64,000 nucleotides of DNA, taken from Micromonospora sp. WMMD1128. Its GTDB lineage: Bacteria; Actinomycetota; Actinomycetes; Mycobacteriales; Micromonosporaceae. The notes below the pieces were generated by a model. It did no database searches, was not told where the DNA came from, and was given only the letters and a program-made list of their open reading frames with translations. The translations under genes and the position numbers were made by a program. Numbering within the stretch: the first letter of the stretch is position 1; each line of letters opens with the position of its first letter. Below, piece by piece: positions 17,521 through 26,186 of this stretch. The stretch is from NCBI RefSeq assembly GCF_027497235.1, contig NZ_CP114902.1, forward strand, positions 1,253,501 through 1,317,500. Direction: 5' to 3'.

Positions 17521-18747
17521 TCAAGGGCGGGTGAAGACCAGCGCCACGTTGTGGCCGCCGAAACCGAACGCGTTGTTCAGCGCGGCGGGGATCTCCAGGT
17601 GCCGGGCCTTGTGCGCGGCCACGTCCAGGTTCAACCCGTCGTCCGGGTCGTCCAGGTTGATCGTGGGCGGCACCACGCCGTCCCGGATGGACAGGATGGT
17701 GGCGATCGACTCCAGCGCGCCGGCCGCGCCGAGCAGGTGCCCGGTCATCGACTTGGTGGCGGTGAGCAGCACGTGGTCGCCGACCGCCTGGCGCAGCGCG
17801 CCGATCTCCAGCATGTCGCCGACCGGGGTGGAGGTGGCGTGCGCGTTGACGTGCACGATGTCCCGGCCGGGCAGGTCCGCGTCGGCGAGCGCCCGGGCGA
17901 TGGCCCGCACCGCGCCCTCACCCTCGGCGTGCGGCTGCACGATGTCGTACGCGTCCGAGGTGATCCCGGCGCCGGCCAGGCGCGCGTAGATCCGGGCGCC
18001 GCGGGCGGCGGCGTGGTCGGCCCGCTCCAGGACCACCACGCCCGCGCCCTCACCGAGCACGAATCCGTCCCGACCCTTGTCCCACGGCCGGGAGGCCCGC
18101 TCCGGGTCGTCGTTGCGGGTCGACATGGCCCGCATCGAGGCGAATCCGGCGATCGGCAGCGGGTGGATGACCGCCTCGGTGCCGCCGGCCACCACCACGT
18201 CGGCCCGGCCGGCGCGGATGAGGTCCAGCCCCAGCGAGATCGCCTCCGCGCCGGTCGCGCAGGCGCTGGCGACCGCGTGCACCCCGGCCTTGGCGCCGAG
18301 CTCCAGCCCGACCCAGGCGGCGGGACCGTTCGGCATCAGCATCGGCACCGTGTGCGGTGAGACACGCCGCGGGCCGGACGCCTCCAGGATGTCGTCCTGG
18401 GCGAGCAGGGTGGTGGCGCCGCCGATGCCCGAGCCGACGCTGACCGCGAGCCGTTCCGGGTCCGGCCCGGCGTCGGCCAGCCCGGCGTCCGCCCACGCCT
18501 GCCGTGCGGCGATGAGGGCGATCGCCTCGGACCGGTCCAGCCGGCGCAGCTTCACCCGGTCGAGCACCTCGGACGGATCCACCGCCAGTTGGGCGGCGAT
18601 CCGGACGGGCAGCTGCCCGGCCCACTCCTGGGTGAGCGGACCCACCCCGGAGCGGCCGGCGAGCATGGCGTCCCAGGTCGACGCGACGTCCCCGCCGAGC
18701 GGGGTCGTCGCGCCGAGCCCGGTGACGACGACGTCGGGGCGACTCAT
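17521..18747 (-). CDS. fabF: Beta-ketoacyl-ACP synthase II
   Basis: 408 aa, full length for FabF. The thiolase-fold catalytic triad is visible: Cys in VASACATGAEAISLG, His in VNAHATSTPVGD, and His in TKSMTGHLLGAAGA. The enzyme elongates acyl-ACP with malonyl-ACP in type II fatty acid synthesis. It starts 2 bp after the acpP stop codon and is last in the fabD-fabH-acpP-fabF operon. The order matches Streptomyces and argues for primary fatty acid synthesis, not a polyketide cluster. Confidence 0.95.
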   Translation of the reverse strand: MSRPDVVVTGLGATTPLGGDVASTWDAMLAGRSGVGPLTQEWAGQLPVRIAAQLAVDPSEVLDRVKLRRLDRSEAIALIAARQAWADAGLADAGPDPERLAVSVGSGIGGATTLLAQDDILEASGPRRVSPHTVPMLMPNGPAAWVGLELGAKAGVHAVASACATGAEAISLGLDLIRAGRADVVVAGGTEAVIHPLPIAGFASMRAMSTRNDDPERASRPWDKGRDGFVLGEGAGVVVLERADHAAARGARIYARLAGAGITSDAYDIVQPHAEGEGAVRAIARALADADLPGRDIVHVNAHATSTPVGDMLEIGALRQAVGDHVLLTATKSMTGHLLGAAGALESIATILSIRDGVVPPTINLDDPDDGLNLDVAAHKARHLEIPAALNNAFGFGGHNVALVFTRP

Positions 18748-18749
18748 GA

Positions 18750-18989
18750 TCAGGACTGCGCCTCGATGTAGCTGACCGCGTCCCCGACGGTCTTGAGGTT
18801 CTGCACCTCGTTGTCCGGGATCTTGACGCCGAACTTCTCCTCGGCCGCCACCACGACCTCCACCATCGAGAGCGAGTCGACGTCGAGGTCGTCGGTGAAG
18901 GACTTCCCCTCGGCCACGTCGTCCGGGTTCACGCCGGCAACCTCTTCGAGGATCTCGGCGAGGCCGGCGGTGATCTCGTCACGGGTCAT
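18750..18989 (-). CDS. acpP: Acyl carrier protein
   Basis: 79 aa, acidic. The phosphopantetheine serine is in DDLDVDSLSMVEVV (near residue 40), the canonical DSL motif. It carries acyl chains between FabD, FabH and FabF. It lies 85 bp after fabH and 2 bp before fabF, all on the same strand. Confidence 0.95.
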   Translation of the reverse strand: MTRDEITAGLAEILEEVAGVNPDDVAEGKSFTDDLDVDSLSMVEVVVAAEEKFGVKIPDNEVQNLKTVGDAVSYIEAQS

Positions 18990-19074
18990 TGCGGTTGGTT
19001 CCTCTCATCGGGTTTTCCGGTGGCCGGCGACGCCGACCACCGCGCCTGGAGCGCGTTCGCGCCCGAGGGGGTCT

Positions 19075-20019
19075 TCAGGGGCAGCGGACGACCTGACCGG
19101 CGTAGGTCAGGCCGCCACCGAAACCGAACAGCAGCACCGGGGCGCCCGAGGGCACCTCACGCCGCTCGATCAGCTTCGACAGGGCCAGCGGGATGCTCGC
19201 CGCCGACGTGTTGCCGGACTCGACGATGTCCTTGGCGATGATCGCGTCCGGGATGTTCAGCCGCTTGGCGATGCCGTCGATGATCCGGCCGTTCGCCTGG
19301 TGCGGCACGAACGCGGCCAGCTCCGACGGGTCCACTCCGGCCCGCTCGCAGGCCTGGAGCGCGAGCGGGGCCAGCGCGGTGGTGGCCCAGCGGAAGACCG
19401 ACTGGCCCTCCTGCGCGACGTACGGCTGCCAGCCCTCGATCCGGACCGCGTCGCTCTTCTCCGGCGCCGAACCCCACACCACCGGGCCGATGCCGGCCGG
19501 CTCGTCGTCGGCGGTCGCGGTGACCACGGCCGCACCGGCGCCGTCGCCGAAGATGATGCACGTCGACCGGTCGGTCCAGTCGGTGAAGTCGGAGAGCTTC
19601 TCCGCGCCGACGACGATCGCGTTGCGCGCCGCGCCGGCCCGGACCGCGTGGTCCGCCGTGCCCAACGCGTACGCGAAACCGGAGCAGGCGGTGTTGATGT
19701 CGTACGCCGCGGGGGCGTTGATGCCGAGCTTGGCCGCGACCCGGCAGGCCACGTTCGGGCTGCGGTCGACGGACGTGCAGGTCGCCACCACGACGAGGTC
19801 GATGTCGGCGGCGGTGAGGCCCGAGTTGGCGAGCGCCTTGCCGGCCGCGGCGGTGGCCATGTCGGCCACCGTCTCGTCACCGGCGATCCGGCGGGAGACG
19901 ATGCCGACCCGGTCCCGGATCCACTCGTCGTTGGTGTCGACCATCTGCGCGAGTTCGTCGTTGGTGACTACGCGGGAGGGCTGGTAGTGCCCCATCGCGG
20001 CGATCCGGCTGCCGGCCAT
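19075..20019 (-). CDS. fabH: Beta-ketoacyl-ACP synthase III
   Basis: 314 aa. The Cys-His-Asn triad is present: DINTACSGFAYALG, FVPHQANGRIID and VESGNTSAASIPLAL. FabH starts fatty acid chains by condensing acyl-CoA with malonyl-ACP; in actinobacteria it prefers branched primers, which sets membrane iso/anteiso content (family knowledge). Its ATG directly follows the fabD TAA with no gap, so the two are translationally coupled. Confidence 0.95.
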   Translation of the reverse strand: MAGSRIAAMGHYQPSRVVTNDELAQMVDTNDEWIRDRVGIVSRRIAGDETVADMATAAAGKALANSGLTAADIDLVVVATCTSVDRSPNVACRVAAKLGINAPAAYDINTACSGFAYALGTADHAVRAGAARNAIVVGAEKLSDFTDWTDRSTCIIFGDGAGAAVVTATADDEPAGIGPVVWGSAPEKSDAVRIEGWQPYVAQEGQSVFRWATTALAPLALQACERAGVDPSELAAFVPHQANGRIIDGIAKRLNIPDAIIAKDIVESGNTSAASIPLALSKLIERREVPSGAPVLLFGFGGGLTYAGQVVRCP

Positions 20020-21189
20020 TTAGTGCGATCCTCCGATGCGGACGAGGGGCTGGCCCGGTGCGACCGGGTCGTCGTGGTGCGCGAGCCATGCGGTGAGCGG
20101 CCCGGTGTGGTGGGCGGTCACCTCGACCGGCCCCTGCCGGCCGGTGACGTGGCCGACGACCTGGCCGGCGCCCAACTCGGCGCCCTCGGCCAGGTCGGCC
20201 GCCGGCGTGAAGACGCCGGCGGCGGGGGAGACCACCACCCGGAAGCGGGACGCCGGCGGGCGGACGGCGGGACCGCCGTGTCGGGCGATGAGGTTCCGTG
20301 CGGCGGGCAGGTCGTCGGGGGTGTTCAGGGTGACGATCTCCGGTGCGCCCTCGCCCTTGAGCTCCCGCTTGACCAGGCCGGCCAGGGTGCCGGCCGGCGG
20401 CAGCTCGATCACGCCGGTGACGCCCAGGTCGGCCAGGGCGCGCATGCACAGGTCCCAGCGGACCGGGGCGGTGACCTGGCGGACCAGCCGCTGGACCGTC
20501 TCCCGGCCGTGCCCGACCGGGGTGCCGTCGAGGTTGGACAGGAGGATGCGGGTCGGGTCGGCCACGGTGACCCCGGCGGCCACGCCGGCCAGGGCGGCCT
20601 CGGCCGGCGCCATGTAGGGGGTGTGGAACGCGCCGGCCACCTGGAGCCGGATGATCCGGACCCGGCCCGGCGGCTCGGCGGCGAGCTTTTCCAGCCCGGC
20701 GACCGCTCCGGCGGCGACGATCTGGCCGGCGCCGTTGCGGTTGGCCGGGTGCAGCCCGTACGTGTCGAGCGCGGCGAGCACCTCGTCCGGGTCGCCGCCG
20801 AGCACGGCGGCCATCCCGGTCGGCTCCAGCGCGCAGGCGGCGGCCATCTCCCGGCCGCGTACCCCGGCGAGCGTCACGGCCGCTTCGGCGGGCAGCACTC
20901 CGGCCAGCGCGGCGGCGGCCAGCTCACCCACGCTGTGCCCGGCGACCAGCGCGACGTCGTGCATCGGCAGGTGCTCGGCGGCGAGCAGCGCGGCGGCGAC
21001 CAGCAGCGGCTGGGTGCGGGCGGTGTCCTTGATCTCGTCCGCGTCCGCCCGGGTGCCGAGGTGGACCAGGTCGGCCCCGGCCAGCGCCGACCACCAGCGC
21101 AGGCGCGCCTCGACGCCGGCGAGGTCGAGCCAGGGGTTCAGGAAACCGGGCTTCTGTGAACCCTGTCCGGGGGAGAGTACGGCGAGCAC
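20020..21189 (-). CDS. fabD: Malonyl-CoA:ACP transacylase with C-terminal lipoyl-like domain
   Basis: 389 aa, about 75 longer than usual FabD. Residues 1-305 are the transacylase: LSPGQGSQKPGF, GHSVGELAAAALAG (nucleophile Ser), VAGAFHTPYM (His) and a substrate-binding Arg in GVRGREM. Residues 310-389 are extra and read like a biotinyl/lipoyl hammerhead: a VVVSPAAGVF strand, AELGAGQVVGHV, then TAHHTGPLTAWL and DPVAPGQPLVRIG. The lysine normally modified at the beta-turn is absent (GPVEVTAHHTG). The domain may therefore be structural or docking rather than cofactor-bearing. Start is GTG. Confidence 0.93.
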   Translation of the reverse strand: MLAVLSPGQGSQKPGFLNPWLDLAGVEARLRWWSALAGADLVHLGTRADADEIKDTARTQPLLVAAALLAAEHLPMHDVALVAGHSVGELAAAALAGVLPAEAAVTLAGVRGREMAAACALEPTGMAAVLGGDPDEVLAALDTYGLHPANRNGAGQIVAAGAVAGLEKLAAEPPGRVRIIRLQVAGAFHTPYMAPAEAALAGVAAGVTVADPTRILLSNLDGTPVGHGRETVQRLVRQVTAPVRWDLCMRALADLGVTGVIELPPAGTLAGLVKRELKGEGAPEIVTLNTPDDLPAARNLIARHGGPAVRPPASRFRVVVSPAAGVFTPAADLAEGAELGAGQVVGHVTGRQGPVEVTAHHTGPLTAWLAHHDDPVAPGQPLVRIGGSH

Positions 21190-21244
21190 GTGTACGACTC
21201 TGACGGATATTCGCGGGTCGCGCTGTAACGCACGGCACGAAACC

Positions 21245-21273
21245 GCACTAGAAGCTTTAGAGGAATCCTACAA
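21245..21273 (-). promoter_or_regulatory. Possible promoter of the fabD operon, overlapping the fasR stop codon
   Basis: On the minus strand TTGTAG (21273-21268) is 17 bp from TAGTGC (21250-21245). The TAG of the -35 is also the stop codon of the regulator gene. In Streptomyces coelicolor FasR activates the fabDHPF operon from this intergenic region (family knowledge). The match to consensus is only moderate. Confidence 0.35.
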
Positions 21274-22533
21274 AGATCGGCGGCGATCATCGCCGCTTCG
21301 GGTGGCTTTGCGCCCCGACGCGCTCGCTGTCTGGTTCGGGACGGGTGTGACCACGGGTGACACCGGGTCCAGCCGGCCGACCGTCAGCGCGAGCTGGAGC
21401 GCGAAGGCGTCCCGCGGGGCGAGCGGCGAGAAGCCGGTCACCTCGGCGATCCGCTTCAGCCGGTAGCGCACCGTGTTCGGGTGCACGAACAGCGCCCGCG
21501 CGGCGCTCTCCAGCGTGCCGCCGGCGGCGAAGAACGCGTCGAGCGTCTCCAGCAGTTCGCCGCCGGCGCGGGCCAGCGCCGCGTACACGTCGTGGCGCAG
21601 CCGGCGACGGGCCTCGGCGTCGCCGGCGAGCGCCCGTTCGGGCAGCAGCTCGGCGGCGGCGACCGGGCACGGCGCGGTCGGCCAGGCCGGCGCGGCCCGG
21701 AAGCCGGCGAGCGCGGCCCGCGCGGACTCGGTCGCCTCGTCCAGGCTGGGCACGGCGGGACCGACCACCACCGGCCCGTCGCCGAACGCCGGTCGCAGCT
21801 TGTCGGCGGCGGCCAGCGGATCGGCCGCCCCACCGAGCACTATCACCAGGCGGTCGCCGTGCACCCCGCCGATCACCTCGACGCCGATCCGCCGGGCCTG
21901 CCGGTAGACGGTGTGCAGCACGGCCGCCACCTCGCCGCCGGGCGAGCGGCCCACCGCCACCGCCACCGGCGGCGCGTCCGACCAACCAAGCGCCGCGGCC
22001 CGGCTGGCGAGCACGTCCGGCGAGTCGCCGCGCAGCAGCGCGTCGACGAGCAACGCCTGCAACCGGGCGTCCCAGGAGCCGCGGGTCTCGGCGGCCCGGG
22101 CGTAGACCCGGGCGGCGGCGAACGCGATCTCCCGGGAGAAGCGCAGCACCGCCTCCCGCAGCGACTGCTCCTCGCCCGGCACGGCCAGCTCCGACACCTG
22201 CTCCTCGACCACCTCGATGGTCACCTTGATCAGCGCCACGGTCTGTTGGAGGCTGATCGAGCGGGCGAGGGCCTGCGGCGCGGCGTCGAAAACCTCGTCC
22301 GACACCTCCTGGGTGCGGTCGGTCGCGCCGCCGCCCTGACGCAGCCACTGCACGAGCGACCGCACGCCGGCCTGTGCGACGAGCATCACCCAGGAACGCT
22401 GGTCGGCCGGCAGCTCCCGGAACCACGGCAGGCTCTCGTCCATCCGGGCCACGCTTGCGGTGGCCAGGGTGCCCGCCGCCCGCTCGATCCGGCGCAGCGT
22501 CGCCGACGTCTCCGTTCCGCCCGGTTCGCTCAC
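21268..22533 (-). CDS. fasR: PucR/CdaR-type regulator of fatty acid synthesis
   Basis: 421 aa from the GTG at 22533, giving SEPGGTETSATLRRIERAAG, which resembles the S. coelicolor FasR N-terminus; a longer ATG frame at 22608 is not favoured. The middle is a GGDEF-like CdaR sensor region. The C-terminus holds a PucR helix-turn-helix (LETLDAFFAAGGTLESAARALFVHPNTVRYRLKR, split around residues 330-365). It lies directly upstream of fabD on the same strand, as fasR does in Streptomyces and its homologue Rv2242 does in M. tuberculosis. It should activate the fab operon. Confidence 0.88.
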   Translation of the reverse strand: MSEPGGTETSATLRRIERAAGTLATASVARMDESLPWFRELPADQRSWVMLVAQAGVRSLVQWLRQGGGATDRTQEVSDEVFDAAPQALARSISLQQTVALIKVTIEVVEEQVSELAVPGEEQSLREAVLRFSREIAFAAARVYARAAETRGSWDARLQALLVDALLRGDSPDVLASRAAALGWSDAPPVAVAVGRSPGGEVAAVLHTVYRQARRIGVEVIGGVHGDRLVIVLGGAADPLAAADKLRPAFGDGPVVVGPAVPSLDEATESARAALAGFRAAPAWPTAPCPVAAAELLPERALAGDAEARRRLRHDVYAALARAGGELLETLDAFFAAGGTLESAARALFVHPNTVRYRLKRIAEVTGFSPLAPRDAFALQLALTVGRLDPVSPVVTPVPNQTASASGRKATRSGDDRRRSL

Positions 22534-22707
22534 CGCATCAGCCTGGCACGCCCTGACCAGCGGATCCACTCCGATCCCACGGCGTCGCCGCGGACGGACG
22601 ATCTCCACCGGTACGCGCTGACGATCTCGTCGGGTCGGGCCAGTACGGTGTCAGGGCGCGTCGGGGAGTTCCGCCCGACGGGCGAAGGCGAAGGTGAGGA
22701 GACCGGG

Positions 22708-23019
22708 ATGGCGCACGGGGAGGCCGAGCACGGCTGCGCCCAGGACGAGCCGTGCCGGATGGGCCACGACCAGCCGCGCCGGGTGGGCCTGACCCACCCG
22801 GGCGAGCCGGCCGCCGGGTGGACGCCCGAGCGTGCCGACGAGGACGCGGCGGTGCCGCGCCAGCGGTCCGGCGAGCCGGCGCACCCGGCCGTCGAGCCGG
22901 CGTCGGACCGGAGCTGCCTGAGCGACCAGGGCGGCTGGGCGGGCGGTCACCAGCACGGCGCGGTGCGCCCGCGGAACCGCACCGTCCGCCGGGAGCGTCC
23001 GCCGCGCCGCTGGTGCTGA
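22708..23019 (+). CDS. Small hydrophilic hypothetical protein
   Basis: 103 aa from ATG at 22708 with GAGGAGACCGGG upstream. Nearly all codon third positions are G or C, which supports real coding. The protein is rich in His, Gly, Glu and Arg, with scattered Cys (HGCAQDEPC, SDRSCLSDQGG) and a basic C-terminus (VRRERPPRRWC). There is no membrane segment. It has no recognisable family and is likely disordered. The opposite-strand frame here has poor codon structure and was rejected. Confidence 0.5.
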   Translation: MAHGEAEHGCAQDEPCRMGHDQPRRVGLTHPGEPAAGWTPERADEDAAVPRQRSGEPAHPAVEPASDRSCLSDQGGWAGGHQHGAVRPRNRTVRRERPPRRWC

Positions 23020-23071
23020 CCACGCGCCTGGCGGGTGCGGGCGGCGCTGACGGCCGGCCCTGAGCCGAGGC

Positions 23072-23734
23072 TCAGCGGGTGCGGCGGCGCACCAGGAGCG
23101 CGATGCCGGCCAGCCCGACGGTGATGACAAGCACCACCCCGACGTTGAGCAGCAGCAGCCGCTGCAGGTCGCCGAGCGCGGTGTCCAGGTTGCCCACCGG
23201 ATCGAGCGCGTCCTCCGGCAGCACGCGCTCGCCGCCGCCGATGCCGCCGGAGATGGTGTCGAACCGGGGCGCCAGCGGCACCCCGACGGAGCGCAGCGTC
23301 TCGGACATGTTGAGACGCCCGAAGAACCAACCCGCCCGGGGGTGGCTCAGGTCGGGCTGCTTCGCCGGCCGGTAGACCCGGGGGCCGCCCTTGGCCAGCG
23401 GGAACAAGTCGTAGGTGTGCTGCGGGCTGCCGGCGCTGAGCACCACCACCGTGTACTTCGGACCGAGATCCTTGGCCGCGGGGCCGCGCAGCTGCCCGGT
23501 CGTACCCAGCCACTTGACCTGGTCGATGACCAGGCTGACGTCGGCCGGGCGGGTGTCGGCCCGGAGCTGCAGCGGCTGGTCGAGCTGGTCGCCGGTGATG
23601 TCCACCCCGGTCGGGGCGAGCTTGGGCTTCGGCGCGGCCTGGGCCGCCGTGGCGCCGGTGAGGGCCAGCGAGCACGTGAGTGCCAACGCCGCTCCGGCCA
23701 CGACCGCCGTCAGCCGTCTCACCTTACGGACCAT
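23072..23734 (-). CDS. Secreted, membrane-anchored protein of unknown function
   Basis: 220 aa from ATG at 23734, behind GAGGAGGCGGCG. A signal peptide ends near ATAAQAAP. The extracellular middle has beta-rich sequence (LRADTRPADVSLVIDQVKWLG, KYTVVVLSAGSPQHTYDLF). A C-terminal membrane segment (LLLLNVGVVLVITVGLAGIALLV) and an RRRTR stop-transfer anchor it. No family is recognised. It is divergent from the CopC-domain gene, with 191 bp between the starts; those promoters probably share that region. Confidence 0.8.
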   Translation of the reverse strand: MVRKVRRLTAVVAGAALALTCSLALTGATAAQAAPKPKLAPTGVDITGDQLDQPLQLRADTRPADVSLVIDQVKWLGTTGQLRGPAAKDLGPKYTVVVLSAGSPQHTYDLFPLAKGGPRVYRPAKQPDLSHPRAGWFFGRLNMSETLRSVGVPLAPRFDTISGGIGGGERVLPEDALDPVGNLDTALGDLQRLLLLNVGVVLVITVGLAGIALLVRRRTR

Positions 23735-23925
23735 CGCCGCCTCCTCGCCCCGTTCGATGGCTGGCTTCCGCTGCCGGTCACACTGGACCTGCTCCACCTC
23801 AAAGACTCCGCAGAACGTCGCGTGGTTGCAGCTGGTGGAAGAGTATTTGGAACTATCTGCGAGCTGAGACCGACAAACGAGTGGCCGATGATCAGTGGCC
23901 GGATCTTACCCGGACGGAGGAGTTC

Positions 23926-24534
23926 ATGGGGGGCAGGGTCGCCCGTAGGGCACGTACCTGGCTTGCGGTGCTCGGGGTGGCGGCGGTGGTGCCGCTGTTG
24001 CTGCCGGCTGCGCCGGCCGCCGCGCACAACTCGCTGACCGGCAGCGATCCGCGGAACGCGGCCCGGGTGGCCACCGCGCCGAAGCGGATCGAGCTGCGGT
24101 TCCTCGCCACGCCGAAGGAGGCCACGACGAAGGTCACCGTTACCGGGCCGGACGACGTGTCCGCCGCGGGTGGCGCGCCGACGTTCTCCGGCAAGCGGGT
24201 GAGCGTGCCGTTCACCCCGGGTGCGGCCGGGCTCTACACCGTGGCCTACCAGCTCGGCTCCGACGACGGACACCCGATCAAGGGGGAGATCCGGTTCACC
24301 CTGACCACCCCGGCGGAGGCGCCGTCGCCGAGCACGGCGTCCAGCAGCGCCGCGCCCACCAGCGCCCCTCCCACCAGCACCGCCGCGTCGCCGTCGCCGG
24401 TGAGCCCGACGCCCGCCGCGGCGGCGGACGACGACGGGGGTACGGGCTGGCTGTGGGTGGCCGCCCCGGTGGTGGTGCTCGCCGCGCTTGCCGCTGGAGC
24501 GCTGCTGCTGCGCCGCCGCGCCGCCCGCCGCTGA
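23926..24534 (+). CDS. CopC-domain exported protein with C-terminal anchor
   Basis: 202 aa from ATG at 23926 with GGAGGAG five bases upstream. The signal peptide ends in PAAAHNSLTGSDP; the His at the mature N-terminus is the CopC copper ligand. The CopC beta-sandwich (about 35-125) includes RIELRFLATP and YTVAYQLGSDDGHPIKGEIRFTL, where the Asp-x-His pair is the second metal motif. A Ser/Pro/Thr linker and a C-terminal membrane helix (WVAAPVVVLAALAAGALLL) follow. It probably handles copper outside the membrane. No CopD domain is fused or adjacent. Confidence 0.88.
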   Translation: MGGRVARRARTWLAVLGVAAVVPLLLPAAPAAAHNSLTGSDPRNAARVATAPKRIELRFLATPKEATTKVTVTGPDDVSAAGGAPTFSGKRVSVPFTPGAAGLYTVAYQLGSDDGHPIKGEIRFTLTTPAEAPSPSTASSSAAPTSAPPTSTAASPSPVSPTPAAAADDDGGTGWLWVAAPVVVLAALAAGALLLRRRAARR

Positions 24535-24568
24535 CCGCCCGCCCGTCGCACACGGGGACCCGTACCCG

Positions 24569-24616
24569 GATCTTGGTACGCAGCCGCCCTCCCGAGGGCG
24601 AACCCGTACCAAGATC
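24569..24616. repeat. Family B interspersed repeat, copy 2 (48 bp)
   Basis: GATCTTGGTACG and CGTACCAAGATC are the inverted ends; GCCCTCCCGAGGGC is the inner hairpin. It lies between the CopC-like gene (stop 24534) and the convergent gltX (stop 24672). Confidence 0.9.
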
Positions 24617-24671
24617 CGCGGTGTGCCCGTGTGCGGCGGGGCGACCGAGGTCGCGGGTGGTGCGGCGGGGG

Positions 24672-26081
24672 TCAGACCAGGCGGATCCGGGCGGCGCGCA
24701 GGCGGGTGAGCGTGCGGTCGCGGCCGAGCACCTCGAGCGACTCGAACAGCGGCAACCCGACGGTGCGCCCGGTGACCGCGACCCGCACCGGCGCCTGCGC
24801 CTTGCCGAGCTTCAGCCCGCGCTCCGCGCCGACCGCCTCCAGCGTCGCCTTCAACGACTCGGCGTCCCAGCGCTCCAACGCCTCGAACGCGGTGATCGCC
24901 GCGTCCAGCAGCTCGGCCGCGCCCTCCTTCATCGCCTTCGCCCAGGCCGCCTCGTCGATCAGCGGGTCGGCCAGGAAGAGGAAGTCGACGTTCGGCACGA
25001 TCTCGCTGAGCACCGCGATCCGGGTCTGCGCCAGCGGGGCCACCGCCGCGAACGCGGCCGGGTCGAACTCGTCCGGCTGCCACGGCGGCGGGACGATGGT
25101 GTCGGTGCCGGTGAGCCACGGCTGGCAGGCGGCGACGAACTCGTCGACCGGCAGCGCCCGGATGTACTCCCCGTTGAAGGCGCGCAGCTTCTTCTCGTCG
25201 AAGAAGGCCGGGGACGGGTTGACCTCGTCGAGCCGGAACTCGTCCTCGATCACCGACCAGGGCACGATCTCCCGGTCGCCCGACGGCGCCCAGCCGAGCA
25301 GCATCAGATAGTTGCGCATCGCGTCGGCGAGGTAGCCCTCGTCCCGGTACGCCTCCAGGGCGACCTTGTCCCGCCGCTTGGACAGCTTCTGCCGCTTCTC
25401 GTTGACCACCACCGGCACGTGCGCCCAGATCGGCGGTTTGACCCCGAGCGCGTCCCACAGCAGCTGCTGCTTCGGGGTGTTGGGCAGGTGCTCCTCGGCC
25501 CGGATCACGTGGGTGATCCCCATGGTCATGTCGTCGACCACGTTCGCCAGCAGGAACACCGGGGAGCCGTCGCCGCGGGCGATGACGAAGTCCTCGATCA
25601 GCTTGTTCTCGAACGTCGGCTCGCCGCGGATCAGGTCGACCACCACGGTCTCGCCCTCGTCCGGGGTGCGGAAGCGCAGCGCCCGGCCCTCGCCGGCCGA
25701 CAGGCCCCGGTCGCGGCAGAAGCCGTCGTAGCCGCGGTGCTGAGAGCCGGTACGCGCCTGCACGGCCTCTCGGGTGCAGTCGCAGTAGTACGCCCGGCCG
25801 CCCTCGTACAGCCGCTGCGCGGCGGCGCGGTGCTCGCCCGCGTACGCGGACTGGAAGTAGGGGCCCTCGTAGCTGCCGCGCGCGATGCCGATCCAGTCGA
25901 GCGCGGAGAGGATGCCCTCGGTCCACTCGGGCCGGTTGCGGGCCGCGTCGGTGTCCTCGACGCGCAGCACGAACACCCCGCCCTGCTGCTTGGCGAAGAT
26001 CCAGTTCTGCAGGGCCGAGCGGGCGCCGCCGACGTGGAACATTCCGGTCGGGGAGGGGGCGAAGCGTACACGTACCGTCAC
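24672..26081 (-). CDS. gltX: Glutamyl-tRNA synthetase
   Basis: 469 aa. The class I signature is at the N-terminus as [18 protein letters not shown] (HIGH-type), and the KMSKS-type loop is [11 protein letters not shown] near residue 254. It charges tRNA-Glu, and probably tRNA-Gln too, since actinobacteria generally use the GatCAB route (family knowledge). The length is normal. Family A copy 3 begins 30 bp upstream of the start. Confidence 0.96.
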   Translation of the reverse strand: MTVRVRFAPSPTGMFHVGGARSALQNWIFAKQQGGVFVLRVEDTDAARNRPEWTEGILSALDWIGIARGSYEGPYFQSAYAGEHRAAAQRLYEGGRAYYCDCTREAVQARTGSQHRGYDGFCRDRGLSAGEGRALRFRTPDEGETVVVDLIRGEPTFENKLIEDFVIARGDGSPVFLLANVVDDMTMGITHVIRAEEHLPNTPKQQLLWDALGVKPPIWAHVPVVVNEKRQKLSKRRDKVALEAYRDEGYLADAMRNYLMLLGWAPSGDREIVPWSVIEDEFRLDEVNPSPAFFDEKKLRAFNGEYIRALPVDEFVAACQPWLTGTDTIVPPPWQPDEFDPAAFAAVAPLAQTRIAVLSEIVPNVDFLFLADPLIDEAAWAKAMKEGAAELLDAAITAFEALERWDAESLKATLEAVGAERGLKLGKAQAPVRVAVTGRTVGLPLFESLEVLGRDRTLTRLRAARIRLV

Positions 26082-26110
26082 GTTCCCCAGCCTACGTCCG
26101 CCGGCCAGCG

Positions 26111-26165
26111 GTTAAGGAGGGGGCCCTTCTTAACGCATTCGGATGTGGCGGGGCCCCCGCCTAAC
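26111..26165. repeat. Family A interspersed repeat, copy 3
   Basis: GTTAAGGAGGGGGCCCTTCT and GGCGGGGCCCCCGCCTAAC modules flank a diverged spacer (TTAACGCATTCGGATG). It lies between the MFS stop codon (26187) and the gltX start (26081), both on the minus strand, so it may terminate the sugar operon. Confidence 0.88.
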
Positions 26166-26186
26166 ACGCGGCGAAGGACGCGGCGC

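Noticed and set aside
17521..21189. Polyketide cluster
   Set aside because: Gene order fabD-fabH-acpP-fabF with fasR is the primary fatty acid synthesis operon; no ketoreductase, cyclase or tailoring genes are present.
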